From Deltaproteobacteria bacterium (GTDB lineage Bacteria; Desulfobacterota; Desulfuromonadia; Geobacterales; Pseudopelobacteraceae), in the NCBI GenBank assembly GCA_019162745.1, contig JAFLLC010000040.1, forward strand, positions 1 to 52,810: a stretch of DNA of 52,810 bases, given 5' to 3'. Numbering within the stretch: position 1 is the first letter of the stretch; every line of letters begins with the position of its first letter. Shown piece after piece: positions 17,513-25,710 of the stretch. The translations under genes and the position numbers were made by a program. Under the pieces are notes generated by a model, which was not told the origin of the DNA, made no database searches, and was given only the letters and a program-made list of their open reading frames with translations.

Positions 17513-20179
17513 ATGAAAACATCATTCGATTCATTCAATTCCGCTGTAACCCTCACGGTAGGCAGCCAGAGTTTCCGCATCTATAAGATTGATGCCGTCG
17601 GACTGGCAGACGTCGGTAACGTCTCCAGTCTTCCCCGCACTCTCAAAATTCTCCTGGAAAACCTGTTGCGCAACGAAGACGGGGATACGGTCACAAAGGG
17701 CGATATCCTCGCCTTTGGCGACTGGCTGGAACATCGCACCTCGGCGAGGGAGATCGCCTTCCGTCCCGGTCGGGTGCTGATGCAGGACTTTACCGGTGTT
17801 CCTGCTGTTGCCGATCTGGCCGCTATGAGGGATGCCGTCGCCGCTGCAGGCGGTAATCCGGAGTCGATCAATCCCCTGATTCCGGTCGATCTGGTCATCG
17901 ATCACTCGGTGCAAGTGGACAGCTTTGGCTCCCCTGAATCATTTCAGATCAATGTAGAGCGTGAAATGGAGAGAAACCGGGAACGGTATGCATTCCTGCG
18001 CTGGGGACAGAACGCTTTTGATAACTTCCGGGTTGTCCCGCCCGGCACCGGTATCTGTCATCAGGTTAATCTGGAGTATCTCGCCAAGGTCGTCTGGCAG
18101 CGGGTTGATAGCGATGGGGCAGCAGTTGTCTATCCTGATACCCTGCTTGGGACGGACAGCCACACAACCATGATAAACGGGCTTGGGGTGCTCGGGTGGG
18201 GCGTCGGCGGCATTGAGGCGGAAGCGGCCATGCTGGGGCAGCCGGTATCGATGACGATCCCGGACGTTGTTGGTGTACGACTTGAGGGCAAGCTTCAGCC
18301 CGGAGTTACCGCGACGGATCTGGTTCTCACGATTACCGAACTCCTCCGGAAAACCGGCGTAGTTGGGAAATTTGTGGAGTTCTACGGTTCCGGGCTTGAT
18401 GCCCTGACAATTGCCGACCGTGCCACCATCGCCAATATGTCCCCTGAATATGGTGCTACCTGCGGTTATTTTCCGGTTGATGCTGAAACCATCAGCTATC
18501 TTCGCTTTACCGGCCGTGAAGATATCACTGCTCTCGTCGAAGCATATGCAAAAGCACAGGGGTTGTGGCGTGACGCCGATTCTCCCGATCCTGTTTTCAC
18601 AAAGGTTGTGAGCGTGGCTCTTGCGGATGTCGTTCCCTGTCTCGCCGGTCCAAAACGCCCTCAGGACCGGGTTCCACTACCGGAACTTCCTGCAGTCGTC
18701 TCCAAGGCGGTCCCCCCGTCAGAGGATGGCAGGAAAACAGCTATCCAGAACCTTGGTGTCGATCTCAAGGATGGCGATGTTGTTATCGCTGCCATTACCT
18801 CCTGCACCAACACGTCCAATCCGGGTGTCATGCTGACGGCGGCCCTTCTTGCGAAAAAGGCGGTTGAAGCAGGGCTCACGGTCAAGCCGTGGGTCAAGAC
18901 CTCTCTCGCTCCCGGCTCAAAAGTAGTCATGGAGTATCTCCGCCGTTCCGGCCTCTACGAACCGCTCGTTGCACTCGGCTTCGATCTGGTCGGTTATGGC
19001 TGTACGACCTGTATCGGCAACTCCGGTCCGTTGCCAGAGGATATTGAAAACGCCATAGTTTCAGCGGATCTTGCTGTGTCAGCGGTTCTTTCCGGCAACC
19101 GTAACTTTGAGGGGCGTATCCACCCGCTGGCCAAATTGAGCTGGCTCGCCTCGCCGCCGCTGGTGGTCGCCTTTGCCCTGGCCGGCACAACACGGATTGA
19201 TCTTACCACTGAACCACTTGGTAACGCTGCGGATGGTCGTTCGGTCTACCTGAAGGACCTTTGGCCGAGTCAGGGGGAGATAGATGCGCAGATCAGTGCG
19301 ATTACCCCGGAGATGTTCCGCCGTGGGTACGGGGATTTGTACGAAGGCACCCCGGAATGGAGGGGGCTTGATAACAGCAGTTCCCCCACCTATCCGTGGG
19401 ACGGCGGTTCCAGCTATGTAAAACAGCCGCCGTTTCTGCAGGGTGCTCATGGTGGCGAAGAAATCCCTCTGCCGGGGAAGATGCGCATCCTTGCCCTCTT
19501 TGGCGACTCCATCACCACCGACCATATTTCACCCGCCGGGGATATACCGCCAGACAGCCCGGCAGGTCTGTATCTGCAGCAGAGCGGGGTTGTGGTCTCC
19601 GACTTTAATTCCTATGGTTCACGGCGCGGCAACCATGACGTGATGGTGCGCGGTACCTTTGCCAATATCCGCATCAAAAATGAAATGACTTCCGGGCGCG
19701 AAGGGGGTTTTACTGTTCATCACCCTGATGGCGATGAGATTACTATTTTTGAGGCTACTGAACGTTATCGCTCGGAGAAGGCGCCGCTGGTTGTCGTTGC
19801 CGGGAAGGAGTACGGTTCAGGCTCCAGCCGGGATTGGGCTGCAAAGGGGCCGCTTCTGCTCGGTGTGCGTGTTGTCATTGCCGAGAGTTTCGAGCGGATT
19901 CACCGCTCCAACCTGATCGGCATGGGGATCTTGCCGCTGCAGTTTTTGGAAGGGGAAAACAGGAAAACGCTCGCCCTTGACGGGAGCGAAACGATTGAGC
20001 TTAAAATTACGGCGGCGGAGCTAGCGCCCGGCATGGAGGTACCGGCAAAAATCAGCCGCCCGGATGGCTCCGGTACTGAAATTATTTTAAAAAGCCGCAT
20101 GGACACCGCTAACGAGGCCGCTTACTTCAGGGCTGGCGGGATACTGCAGTATGTTTTGTCCGGGTACCTGGCGTGTTGA
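17513..20179 (+). CDS. acnA: aconitate hydratase A
   Basis: Aconitase interconverts citrate and isocitrate in the TCA cycle, which acetate-oxidising metal reducers run in full. The 888-residue length is typical of AcnA/IRP1-type enzymes. The [4Fe-4S] ligands are Cys431 (SCTNTSN) and Cys497/Cys500 (CTTCIGN), each four residues before the E. coli AcnA positions. GTDSHTTMINGLGVLGWGVG and the swivel-domain YGSGSSRDWAAKG are intact. AGGTGG lies about 9 bases before the ATG. No operon partner is evident. Confidence 0.96.
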   Translation: MKTSFDSFNSAVTLTVGSQSFRIYKIDAVGLADVGNVSSLPRTLKILLENLLRNEDGDTVTKGDILAFGDWLEHRTSAREIAFRPGRVLMQDFTGVPAVADLAAMRDAVAAAGGNPESINPLIPVDLVIDHSVQVDSFGSPESFQINVEREMERNRERYAFLRWGQNAFDNFRVVPPGTGICHQVNLEYLAKVVWQRVDSDGAAVVYPDTLLGTDSHTTMINGLGVLGWGVGGIEAEAAMLGQPVSMTIPDVVGVRLEGKLQPGVTATDLVLTITELLRKTGVVGKFVEFYGSGLDALTIADRATIANMSPEYGATCGYFPVDAETISYLRFTGREDITALVEAYAKAQGLWRDADSPDPVFTKVVSVALADVVPCLAGPKRPQDRVPLPELPAVVSKAVPPSEDGRKTAIQNLGVDLKDGDVVIAAITSCTNTSNPGVMLTAALLAKKAVEAGLTVKPWVKTSLAPGSKVVMEYLRRSGLYEPLVALGFDLVGYGCTTCIGNSGPLPEDIENAIVSADLAVSAVLSGNRNFEGRIHPLAKLSWLASPPLVVAFALAGTTRIDLTTEPLGNAADGRSVYLKDLWPSQGEIDAQISAITPEMFRRGYGDLYEGTPEWRGLDNSSSPTYPWDGGSSYVKQPPFLQGAHGGEEIPLPGKMRILALFGDSITTDHISPAGDIPPDSPAGLYLQQSGVVVSDFNSYGSRRGNHDVMVRGTFANIRIKNEMTSGREGGFTVHHPDGDEITIFEATERYRSEKAPLVVVAGKEYGSGSSRDWAAKGPLLLGVRVVIAESFERIHRSNLIGMGILPLQFLEGENRKTLALDGSETIELKITAAELAPGMEVPAKISRPDGSGTEIILKSRMDTANEAAYFRAGGILQYVLSGYLAC

Positions 20180-20194
20180 AGTTCTGGAGGCCAT

Positions 20195-20223
20195 CGGCAA
20201 AGGGAGCCACGAGCGCTTTGCCG
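20195..20223 (+). terminator. weak stem-loop after acnA
   Basis: CGGCAAAG pairs perfectly with CTTTGCCG around a 13-base loop, 16 bases after the acnA stop. It is followed by an A-rich and not a T-rich stretch, so it may be an mRNA-stabilising hairpin and not a terminator. Confidence 0.3.
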
Positions 20224-20302
20224 TGAATAATAAAAAGTTTTCCGCACGGGTAGCTGTGAGTAAAGAATAGCGCTTGAATCCAAAGAAAGTTATTAATCTG
20301 GT

Positions 20303-21406
20303 ATGTATATGCAGCAAAGCCCCCAGCCGTTACTCTCAATCATCATCCCGACTCTCAACGAAGTAAAGCATCTCCCGCACCTCCTGGGAGAGATCAATAA
20401 ACAAACGGATATATCCCTTGAAATTATGGTTGCCGATGGCGGCTCTTCTGATACAACCCGGGCAGTGGCAGAGGAGTACGGCGCCGCTTTTGTAACTGCC
20501 AGGCGTGGCCGGGGTGCGCAGATGAATGCTGCCGCAAGAGTGGTCTCCGGTGACTATTTTCTCTTCCTGCATGCGGACTCCCGCATTGACGATCCTGCGC
20601 TGCTCAGCGATGCCGTGCGTGCCCTGATGTCAGAGATGGGTGACTTCGACCGTGTCGCCGGCCATTTCCCCCTGCGGTTCATGCGCAGTACCAAGCGCAA
20701 CGCCATGGCCTACCGCTACGCCGAGGAGAAGACCACTTTTAACCGCGTCAACACCACAAACGGTGACCAGGGCTTGTTGCTGACAAGAGGATTTTTCAAA
20801 GATCTTGGCGGTTTCGATGAAAGCATGCCGTTTCTGGAAGATCAACGCATTGCCGAGAAAATAAGGTCCGAGGGGAGATGGATCACGCTGCCCGGATATC
20901 TTAATACTTCGGCACGACGGTTTGAGGCGGAAGGTTTCCATCGCCGCTACATCCTGATGGGCATGATTATGGGGCTGCACTCTGTCGGTGCGGAAGCATT
21001 TTTTGTCCGCGCCCCCGGGGTATACCGGCTGCAGCAGGATACCGGGAGGCTTTTTCTGTCACCGTTTTTTTGCCTCATCCGGCAGATGATGCGTGACGAG
21101 TGGGGCTTTGCAGGAACGATTCGTATCTTTTATCACCTTGGGAGGTATATCAGGCAGAACTCCTGGCAGATGTTTTTTTTCATTGATGTCTGGTTACGGT
21201 CGCTGCTTGGAGCAGGGCGTTATCCCTTTTTGAAATTTCATGATCGCCTGTTCTGGCCCTGTACCAATTTCAAGCTGTTCGATGCAGTTATCGGAGTGCT
21301 CTGTTTTGTCTGGTTTATGGGGATTCTGGCGCCGGTTTTCCGGTTTCTGGACTACAGAGAGCAAACACTGCAGGAGCGATCAACCGGAAACAGCGGTCGG
21401 ATTTGA
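20303..21406 (+). CDS. family 2 glycosyltransferase (TIGR04283-like) with hydrophobic C-terminus
   Basis: The first 230 residues are a GT-A glycosyltransferase: LLSIIIPTLNEVKHL, VADGGSSDTT, and HADSRIDD carrying the DxD-like motif. A second Asp-rich segment is FDESMPFLEDQRIAEKI. The pattern fits the TIGR04283 group, which family names link to arsenosugar biosynthesis, though that function is proven for few members. The remaining 130 residues hold aromatic, hydrophobic segments including one membrane-like stretch (VIGVLCFVWFMGILAPVF), suggesting membrane attachment. The start is unsure (20303 or 20309). The stop codon overlaps the -35 box of the hydrogenase promoter. Confidence 0.75.
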   Translation: MYMQQSPQPLLSIIIPTLNEVKHLPHLLGEINKQTDISLEIMVADGGSSDTTRAVAEEYGAAFVTARRGRGAQMNAAARVVSGDYFLFLHADSRIDDPALLSDAVRALMSEMGDFDRVAGHFPLRFMRSTKRNAMAYRYAEEKTTFNRVNTTNGDQGLLLTRGFFKDLGGFDESMPFLEDQRIAEKIRSEGRWITLPGYLNTSARRFEAEGFHRRYILMGMIMGLHSVGAEAFFVRAPGVYRLQQDTGRLFLSPFFCLIRQMMRDEWGFAGTIRIFYHLGRYIRQNSWQMFFFIDVWLRSLLGAGRYPFLKFHDRLFWPCTNFKLFDAVIGVLCFVWFMGILAPVFRFLDYREQTLQERSTGNSGRI

Positions 21407-21430
21407 CAATTAATTACAGGCCGCTATAAT
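21403..21430 (+). promoter_or_regulatory. near-consensus sigma70 promoter of the hydrogenase operon
   Basis: TTGACA (21403-21408) and TATAAT (21425-21430), both perfect consensus hexamers, are separated by 16 bases, 45 bases before the hydrogenase beta gene. The -35 box overlaps the stop codon of the preceding glycosyltransferase gene. Strong constitutive transcription would be expected unless an unseen repressor or spacing effect limits it. Confidence 0.8.
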
Positions 21431-21475
21431 ATTTTTTGTTAGCTTGTTACTGCTGCTCCCTACAAGGTGACATCT

Positions 21476-22465
21476 ATGGCACCCCAGTATATTGCAAACC
21501 ATAATCTGCCCCTCCTGCTGGAAAGGCTGCGCCGGTATGCCGAACTGCACGGTCCCGTCCGTGGCGAGGACGGAGTTGTGCGTTTCGCCGCAATCGCTCC
21601 GGGGACACTTCCCGATCTTTCTGCACTTCGAACCCTGCTCCCCCCGAAAAAATACCTGCTGCACCCTCAGGAAACTATTCTGAACTATACAGCGGCAGCC
21701 GGTTATCAACTGCAGGCGGAGGACGTACGTTCCCTGATTCTCTTCGGCCTCCACCCCTGTGATCTTGCCGGTATAAACTATCTTGACCGGGTCTTCCTGG
21801 GTGACGCCCCGGACCCGCTCTATGCAGCCAGGCGCGCTACGCTGACTCTGATCGGCATCTCCTGCACTCCTGATGAGTTCTGCTCATGCCACATTTTGCC
21901 ATCACCGCTGAATGCGCTATCAGATCTCTTCCTTTGCTCTGTGGATGAGGGTCTGATTGTCACCAGTGGTTCTCCCCGTGGCGATGAACTCCTTGATGGT
22001 GTTAAGGATCTCCTCGAAGAGTGGGAGGGTGCGGTGCCCGAAGATAGCCGCCGCTTCTTTGGCCATGCTGAGGCAGAACAGGTGCGCCCCGAACCTGATG
22101 CGACGCTCCCGGAGTGGCAGGAGTTTGCCTCGCACTGTCTCGGGTGCGGCGCCTGCTCGCTCTGCTGCCCGACCTGCTACTGCTTTGATGTGCTGGAGTT
22201 TTGTGGACTTGATAGCTGTTCTGCGGAAAGGGTGCGGCAATGGGATAACTGCCTTTTCAAGAGTCATGCCGAGGTGGCGGGCGGTACGAATTTCCGGAAG
22301 GAGCGTGCCGAGCGCTTCCTTTATCGCTACCGCCACAAATATCGCGGTTTCGGACCGCTTCAGGGGGTCCCCTCCTGCGTCGGCTGCGGTCGCTGCCGGG
22401 TTGTCTGTCCGGCCGGGCTCGATCTGCGGCCGCTGGCGGAGCGGCTGGAGGGGAGACCGTTATGA
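21476..22465 (+). CDS. [NiFe] hydrogenase iron-sulfur subunit beta (group 3b-like)
   Basis: This 329-residue protein is the electron-transfer beta subunit of soluble NAD(P)-linked hydrogenases, related to the sulfhydrogenase HydB and AsrA families. It has two ferredoxin-type [4Fe-4S] regions: CLGCGACSLCCPTCYCFDV near residue 225 and CVGCGRCRVVCPAGLD near the C-terminus. The start at 21476 has AAGGTGA 5 bases upstream, which rules out the in-frame GTG at 21467 inside that site. It is the first of four overlapping genes, beta-gamma-delta-alpha, the standard group 3b order. The gamma start codon overlaps its stop. Confidence 0.88.
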   Translation: MAPQYIANHNLPLLLERLRRYAELHGPVRGEDGVVRFAAIAPGTLPDLSALRTLLPPKKYLLHPQETILNYTAAAGYQLQAEDVRSLILFGLHPCDLAGINYLDRVFLGDAPDPLYAARRATLTLIGISCTPDEFCSCHILPSPLNALSDLFLCSVDEGLIVTSGSPRGDELLDGVKDLLEEWEGAVPEDSRRFFGHAEAEQVRPEPDATLPEWQEFASHCLGCGACSLCCPTCYCFDVLEFCGLDSCSAERVRQWDNCLFKSHAEVAGGTNFRKERAERFLYRYRHKYRGFGPLQGVPSCVGCGRCRVVCPAGLDLRPLAERLEGRPL

Positions 22466-23298
22466 ATAGAGACCTTCCAATTCCGGCAGTGATTTCGGCA
22501 ATCCGGCCGCTGACGGTTGATACCTCCCTGGTTACGCTGAATACCGAGCCGCATCATCCGGTTGCGTCATCGTTTCTTCCCGGTCAGTTTCTGGAATTAT
22601 CACTTCCGGGAGCAGGTGAGTTCCCTGTGTCATACTGTGGCTTTCCATCGGTAGACGGCAGCATCGAACTTTGCATCAGGCATATCGGGCACGTAACAGG
22701 ACCACTGAGAACCGCAGTGCCGGGTGATGCCGCCGCGGTGCGTGGTCCTTTCGGCCATGGATTCCCGCTGCTAGCTTATGTCGGCCAGGATCTGCTGCTG
22801 ATCGCCGGCGGTTTGGGGATTGCTCCGCTCCGGTCGCTTCTTTTAGCACTTCTGGCCCAGCGGGAACTCTGGGGACGCCTGACCCTGCTGTATGGTGCAC
22901 GCGAGACCGGGGCGCTGCTCTTTACGGATGAGCTGCTGGAACTGCAGAATCGAGGAATGGTAGAGCTGCAGCTGACAGTGGATCACCTGGAGCACTGCTT
23001 TGATGGACCTCCATACTGCCGTGTTGCCCTGCTTCCTGTCCTGCTGGATCAGCTTGATCTGGAGCCGGATCGGACCTGCGCCGCGATTTGCGGTCCCCCG
23101 GTTGTTTACCCGCTGCTGGTGTCCCGTTTGCGACAGCTGGGATTGTCTGATGACCGGATTCACCTCTCCCTGGAGCGACGCATGAAGTGTGGTGTCGGTC
23201 GTTGCGGGCACTGTGCTGTCGGAACCCGCCTCTGCTGTGTCGATGGGCCGGTGTTCAGCCTTGCGGAACTGGCCGGAATAGAGGGGGCTCTCGGATGA
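22462..23298 (+). CDS. hydrogenase FAD/NAD(P)-binding subunit gamma
   Basis: The 278-residue protein is a ferredoxin-reductase-like diaphorase subunit. An FAD-binding beta-barrel (FLPGQFLELSLPG, about 38-50) is followed by an NAD(P)-binding domain (LLLIAGGLGIAPLRSLL, CAAICGPPVVYP). A C-terminal [2Fe-2S] site is MKCGVGRCGHCAVG plus a downstream Cys. It passes electrons between NAD(P)H and the iron-sulfur subunits. Start and stop overlap the neighbours by 4 bases (ATGA), implying translational coupling and fixed stoichiometry. Confidence 0.9.
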   Translation: MNRDLPIPAVISAIRPLTVDTSLVTLNTEPHHPVASSFLPGQFLELSLPGAGEFPVSYCGFPSVDGSIELCIRHIGHVTGPLRTAVPGDAAAVRGPFGHGFPLLAYVGQDLLLIAGGLGIAPLRSLLLALLAQRELWGRLTLLYGARETGALLFTDELLELQNRGMVELQLTVDHLEHCFDGPPYCRVALLPVLLDQLDLEPDRTCAAICGPPVVYPLLVSRLRQLGLSDDRIHLSLERRMKCGVGRCGHCAVGTRLCCVDGPVFSLAELAGIEGALG

Positions 23299-24038
23299 AA
23301 AAACTGCGGGTTGCCATTGCCGGGTTGACCGCCTGCTCCGGCTGTCAGCTCTCATTACTTAATTGTGAGGATGAACTGCCAAGGATGCTGGAGCTGTTCG
23401 AGTTTCACTATTTTCCGATGGCCAGTTCGCCTGCTCTGATGGAAGGCGAATATGACGCTGTATTGGTTGAGGGGTGTCTCTCGATGCCGCATGAAAAAGA
23501 GTTGCTGCAGGAGTTGCGGAGACGAAGCAGGTATCTGGTCGCGCTGGGAACCTGTGCTGTCTGTGGCGGAGTGGCGGCTCTCCGGAATGGTGAGGAGCGC
23601 GAACAGTTGCGTCAGTCGGTGTATGGCGAGAATCAGGTCGCCTCTGAAACATATGAACCTCTGCCGCTGCATCGAGTGGTGCAGGTAGATGCAGCCGTCA
23701 CCGGCTGTCCGCCGGAAAAGGAAGAACTGTTGAGGCTGCTGGCGGGGCTGGCTCGGGGTGTGCTCCCTGTCGCCATTGACTACCCGGTCTGCACCGAATG
23801 CCGGATGCGGGAAAACCTCTGTCTGCTGACGGAGCGCTCTGCCCTCTGCCTTGGACCGCTGACCCTGGGCGGCTGTAGTGCGCGTTGTCCAAGTCTGGGA
23901 GTGCCGTGCGAGGGTTGTCGGGGGCCGGTTCCGGAGGCCAACCTGGCAGAAGCCCTTGAGATCTACGCTGAAAAAGGTTTTGATAAAGCCACGGTACGAG
24001 ACCGGTTGCGGCGCTTCTGCCCGGAGTGGAAACTATGA
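23295..24038 (+). CDS. [NiFe] hydrogenase small subunit delta
   Basis: The 247-residue subunit has the proximal-cluster pattern of group 3 small subunits: GLTACSGCQLSLL at the N-terminus, GTCAVCGGV in the middle and VTGCPPEKEEL. A Cys-rich C-terminal part (CTECRMRENLCLL, GGCSARCPSLGVPCEGCRGP) supplies further cluster ligands. There is no twin-arginine signal peptide, which agrees with a cytoplasmic enzyme. The ATG at 23295 overlaps the gamma stop; the longer in-frame upstream frame has no family resemblance. Confidence 0.92.
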   Translation: MKKLRVAIAGLTACSGCQLSLLNCEDELPRMLELFEFHYFPMASSPALMEGEYDAVLVEGCLSMPHEKELLQELRRRSRYLVALGTCAVCGGVAALRNGEEREQLRQSVYGENQVASETYEPLPLHRVVQVDAAVTGCPPEKEELLRLLAGLARGVLPVAIDYPVCTECRMRENLCLLTERSALCLGPLTLGGCSARCPSLGVPCEGCRGPVPEANLAEALEIYAEKGFDKATVRDRLRRFCPEWKL

Positions 24039-25267
24039 GCAGTTACCGCAAGATTGATATACTGACCAGGGTAGAGGGGCATGGCTCTGTCGAGCTGATC
24101 CGGGATGGCGGTCGCGTTGTGGATGCTTGTCTGCACTTGAGCGAATCGCCCCGGCTGTTCGAGGCGCTGCTTATTGGCCGGCGTTTTGATGAGATTCCAG
24201 ATATCGCCTGCCGGATCTGTTCGATATGCTCAACGGTGCACAAGGTGTCGGCGCTTCAGGCGGTTGAACAGGCACTTGCGGTTAGCATATCGCGGCAGAC
24301 CGGACTGCTGCGGGAACTGGCGGTACAGGGGGGGCAGATAGAGAGTCATGCACTACATGTATTCTGCCTGGCGTTGCCTGATTATCTGGGGGTTAACGGT
24401 ATTCAGGGTCTGGCCGCGCATGAGCTGGAGAAGCTGCAGTTGGGGCTCAGGATCAAGAAACTGGGCAATCTGATCCAGGAAACCATCGGCGGACGGGCCA
24501 TCCACCCGTTCAATCTGATTGTGGGCGGCGTCGGGGAAGTGCCCGGATCTGAAAAAATGCAGCATCTGAAAGATCAGCTTGCCGGGGTGCGTGACGACGT
24601 GACTGCCAGCATCGCCTATGTATCAGGCTTGAATGACATTCTGCCGCCGCTGTCAATGCACCCTGCCTGCGCGGTCAGCGGCGGACCGCCGCTCTTTGGT
24701 AACTGTCTTGTAACGTCCACGGAGACCATTGCCGCCAACTCGGCGGCAGCATGGCTGGACGAGCAGGTTGAAGCATCTACACACGCCAAGGTCAGCCGCT
24801 TTGGCGGGAAAGCTCCATTCCTTGTGGGGCCGCTGGCCCGTCTTACCTTAGCGATGCCAGCGGCATATGCACACTATTTTACGGATACTTCGATCAGATC
24901 AGCCACGAAAGCACGGGTAATTGAACTTCAGCTGGCGGTGGAGCGAGCGCAGCTGTTGGTCGATCTGCTGCTGAATGACGGTCTGGAGAAGGAACAACCT
25001 GTGGTTGCCATTGCCGCTCAAGGTGAAGGCACTTCAGTTATGGAGGCTCCCCGAGGAGTGCTCCTGCACAGCTACCGCTTCGACGACCGGGGAGTATGCC
25101 GTGCCGCAGATATCATTACCCCGACATCAATCAATCAGGGCGCAATCGCTCTCTCGCTGAAAGAACTTATCGTCGCGATGGATGGTGCCGAATACGAACA
25201 GATCAGAGCTGCCGCAGAAATCCTGGTCCGCTGTTACGACCCCTGCATCTCCTGCGCAGTTCACTGA
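24035..25267 (+). CDS. [NiFe] hydrogenase large subunit alpha
   Basis: The catalytic subunit (410 residues) carries the nickel-binding motifs RICSICSTVH (Arg60, Cys62, Cys65, His69) and DPCISCAVH (Cys404, Cys407, His410). RVEGHGSVEL near the N-terminus is also typical. With the three preceding genes it forms a soluble group 3b-like NAD(P)-linked hydrogenase that may evolve or take up H2. Notably the protein stops exactly at His410. Most large subunits carry an extra C-terminal peptide after this His that a dedicated protease removes during nickel insertion. No hyp or protease gene is seen nearby. The ATG at 24035 overlaps the delta stop. Confidence 0.93.
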   Translation: MSSYRKIDILTRVEGHGSVELIRDGGRVVDACLHLSESPRLFEALLIGRRFDEIPDIACRICSICSTVHKVSALQAVEQALAVSISRQTGLLRELAVQGGQIESHALHVFCLALPDYLGVNGIQGLAAHELEKLQLGLRIKKLGNLIQETIGGRAIHPFNLIVGGVGEVPGSEKMQHLKDQLAGVRDDVTASIAYVSGLNDILPPLSMHPACAVSGGPPLFGNCLVTSTETIAANSAAAWLDEQVEASTHAKVSRFGGKAPFLVGPLARLTLAMPAAYAHYFTDTSIRSATKARVIELQLAVERAQLLVDLLLNDGLEKEQPVVAIAAQGEGTSVMEAPRGVLLHSYRFDDRGVCRAADIITPTSINQGAIALSLKELIVAMDGAEYEQIRAAAEILVRCYDPCISCAVH

Positions 25268-25434
25268 CCGGTGATCGATAAAATATCACAGAACGCCCTC
25301 ACCGTCCCCCCTCCCATCTCCATCGCTTATCACGGATCCATTTTTTCTCTTTTCATTTTTCACTGATAACGTGTAATTTGTGCCAATGCTTCCTGTACAC
25401 ATACCAAGGCTGCATGCCACGAAAGGTACTTATT

Positions 25435-25710
25435 ATGAAACCCGCAACTGCCGGCAACTCTTCCTCCTTCAAAGCAAAAACTTCCCCCAAAAATAAAATT
25501 GCACCAGAAGCCGAGCCCAAAGTTTTCCGCACTCTCAAGCCTGAAGATATGGAGTTGGAAGAGTGGCAGACACGCCTGCGCAGACAGTTTGCTGAAGGGC
25601 AGCAGTTTCAGTTGAAAAATGTCGGGGAGCACCCGAAAACCTTTTTGATGAGCCATGAAGCCTTATATATTCCTCGCAATCACGTTACAACAAAAAGATT
25701 CCACATATGA
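25435..25710 (+). pseudogene. N-terminal fragment of a Snf2-type helicase
   Basis: The 91-residue frame contains KVFRTLKPEDMELEEWQTRL and RRQFAEGQQFQLKNVGEHP. As I recall them, these are the opening lines of large SWIM/Snf2-family helicases in related bacteria. After GEHP, where family members continue PVFSEF..., the sequence changes to unrelated residues and stops, so the zinc finger and helicase motifs are missing. The stop overlaps the mutS2 ATG (ATGA). It is probably a truncated remnant. A small independent protein is possible but less likely. Confidence 0.55.

Noticed and set aside
25265-25267. TGA at the end of the hydrogenase large subunit as a possible selenocysteine codon
   Set aside because: The motif DPCISCAVH is complete before it, the downstream codons show no family resemblance, and no SECIS-like hairpin follows.
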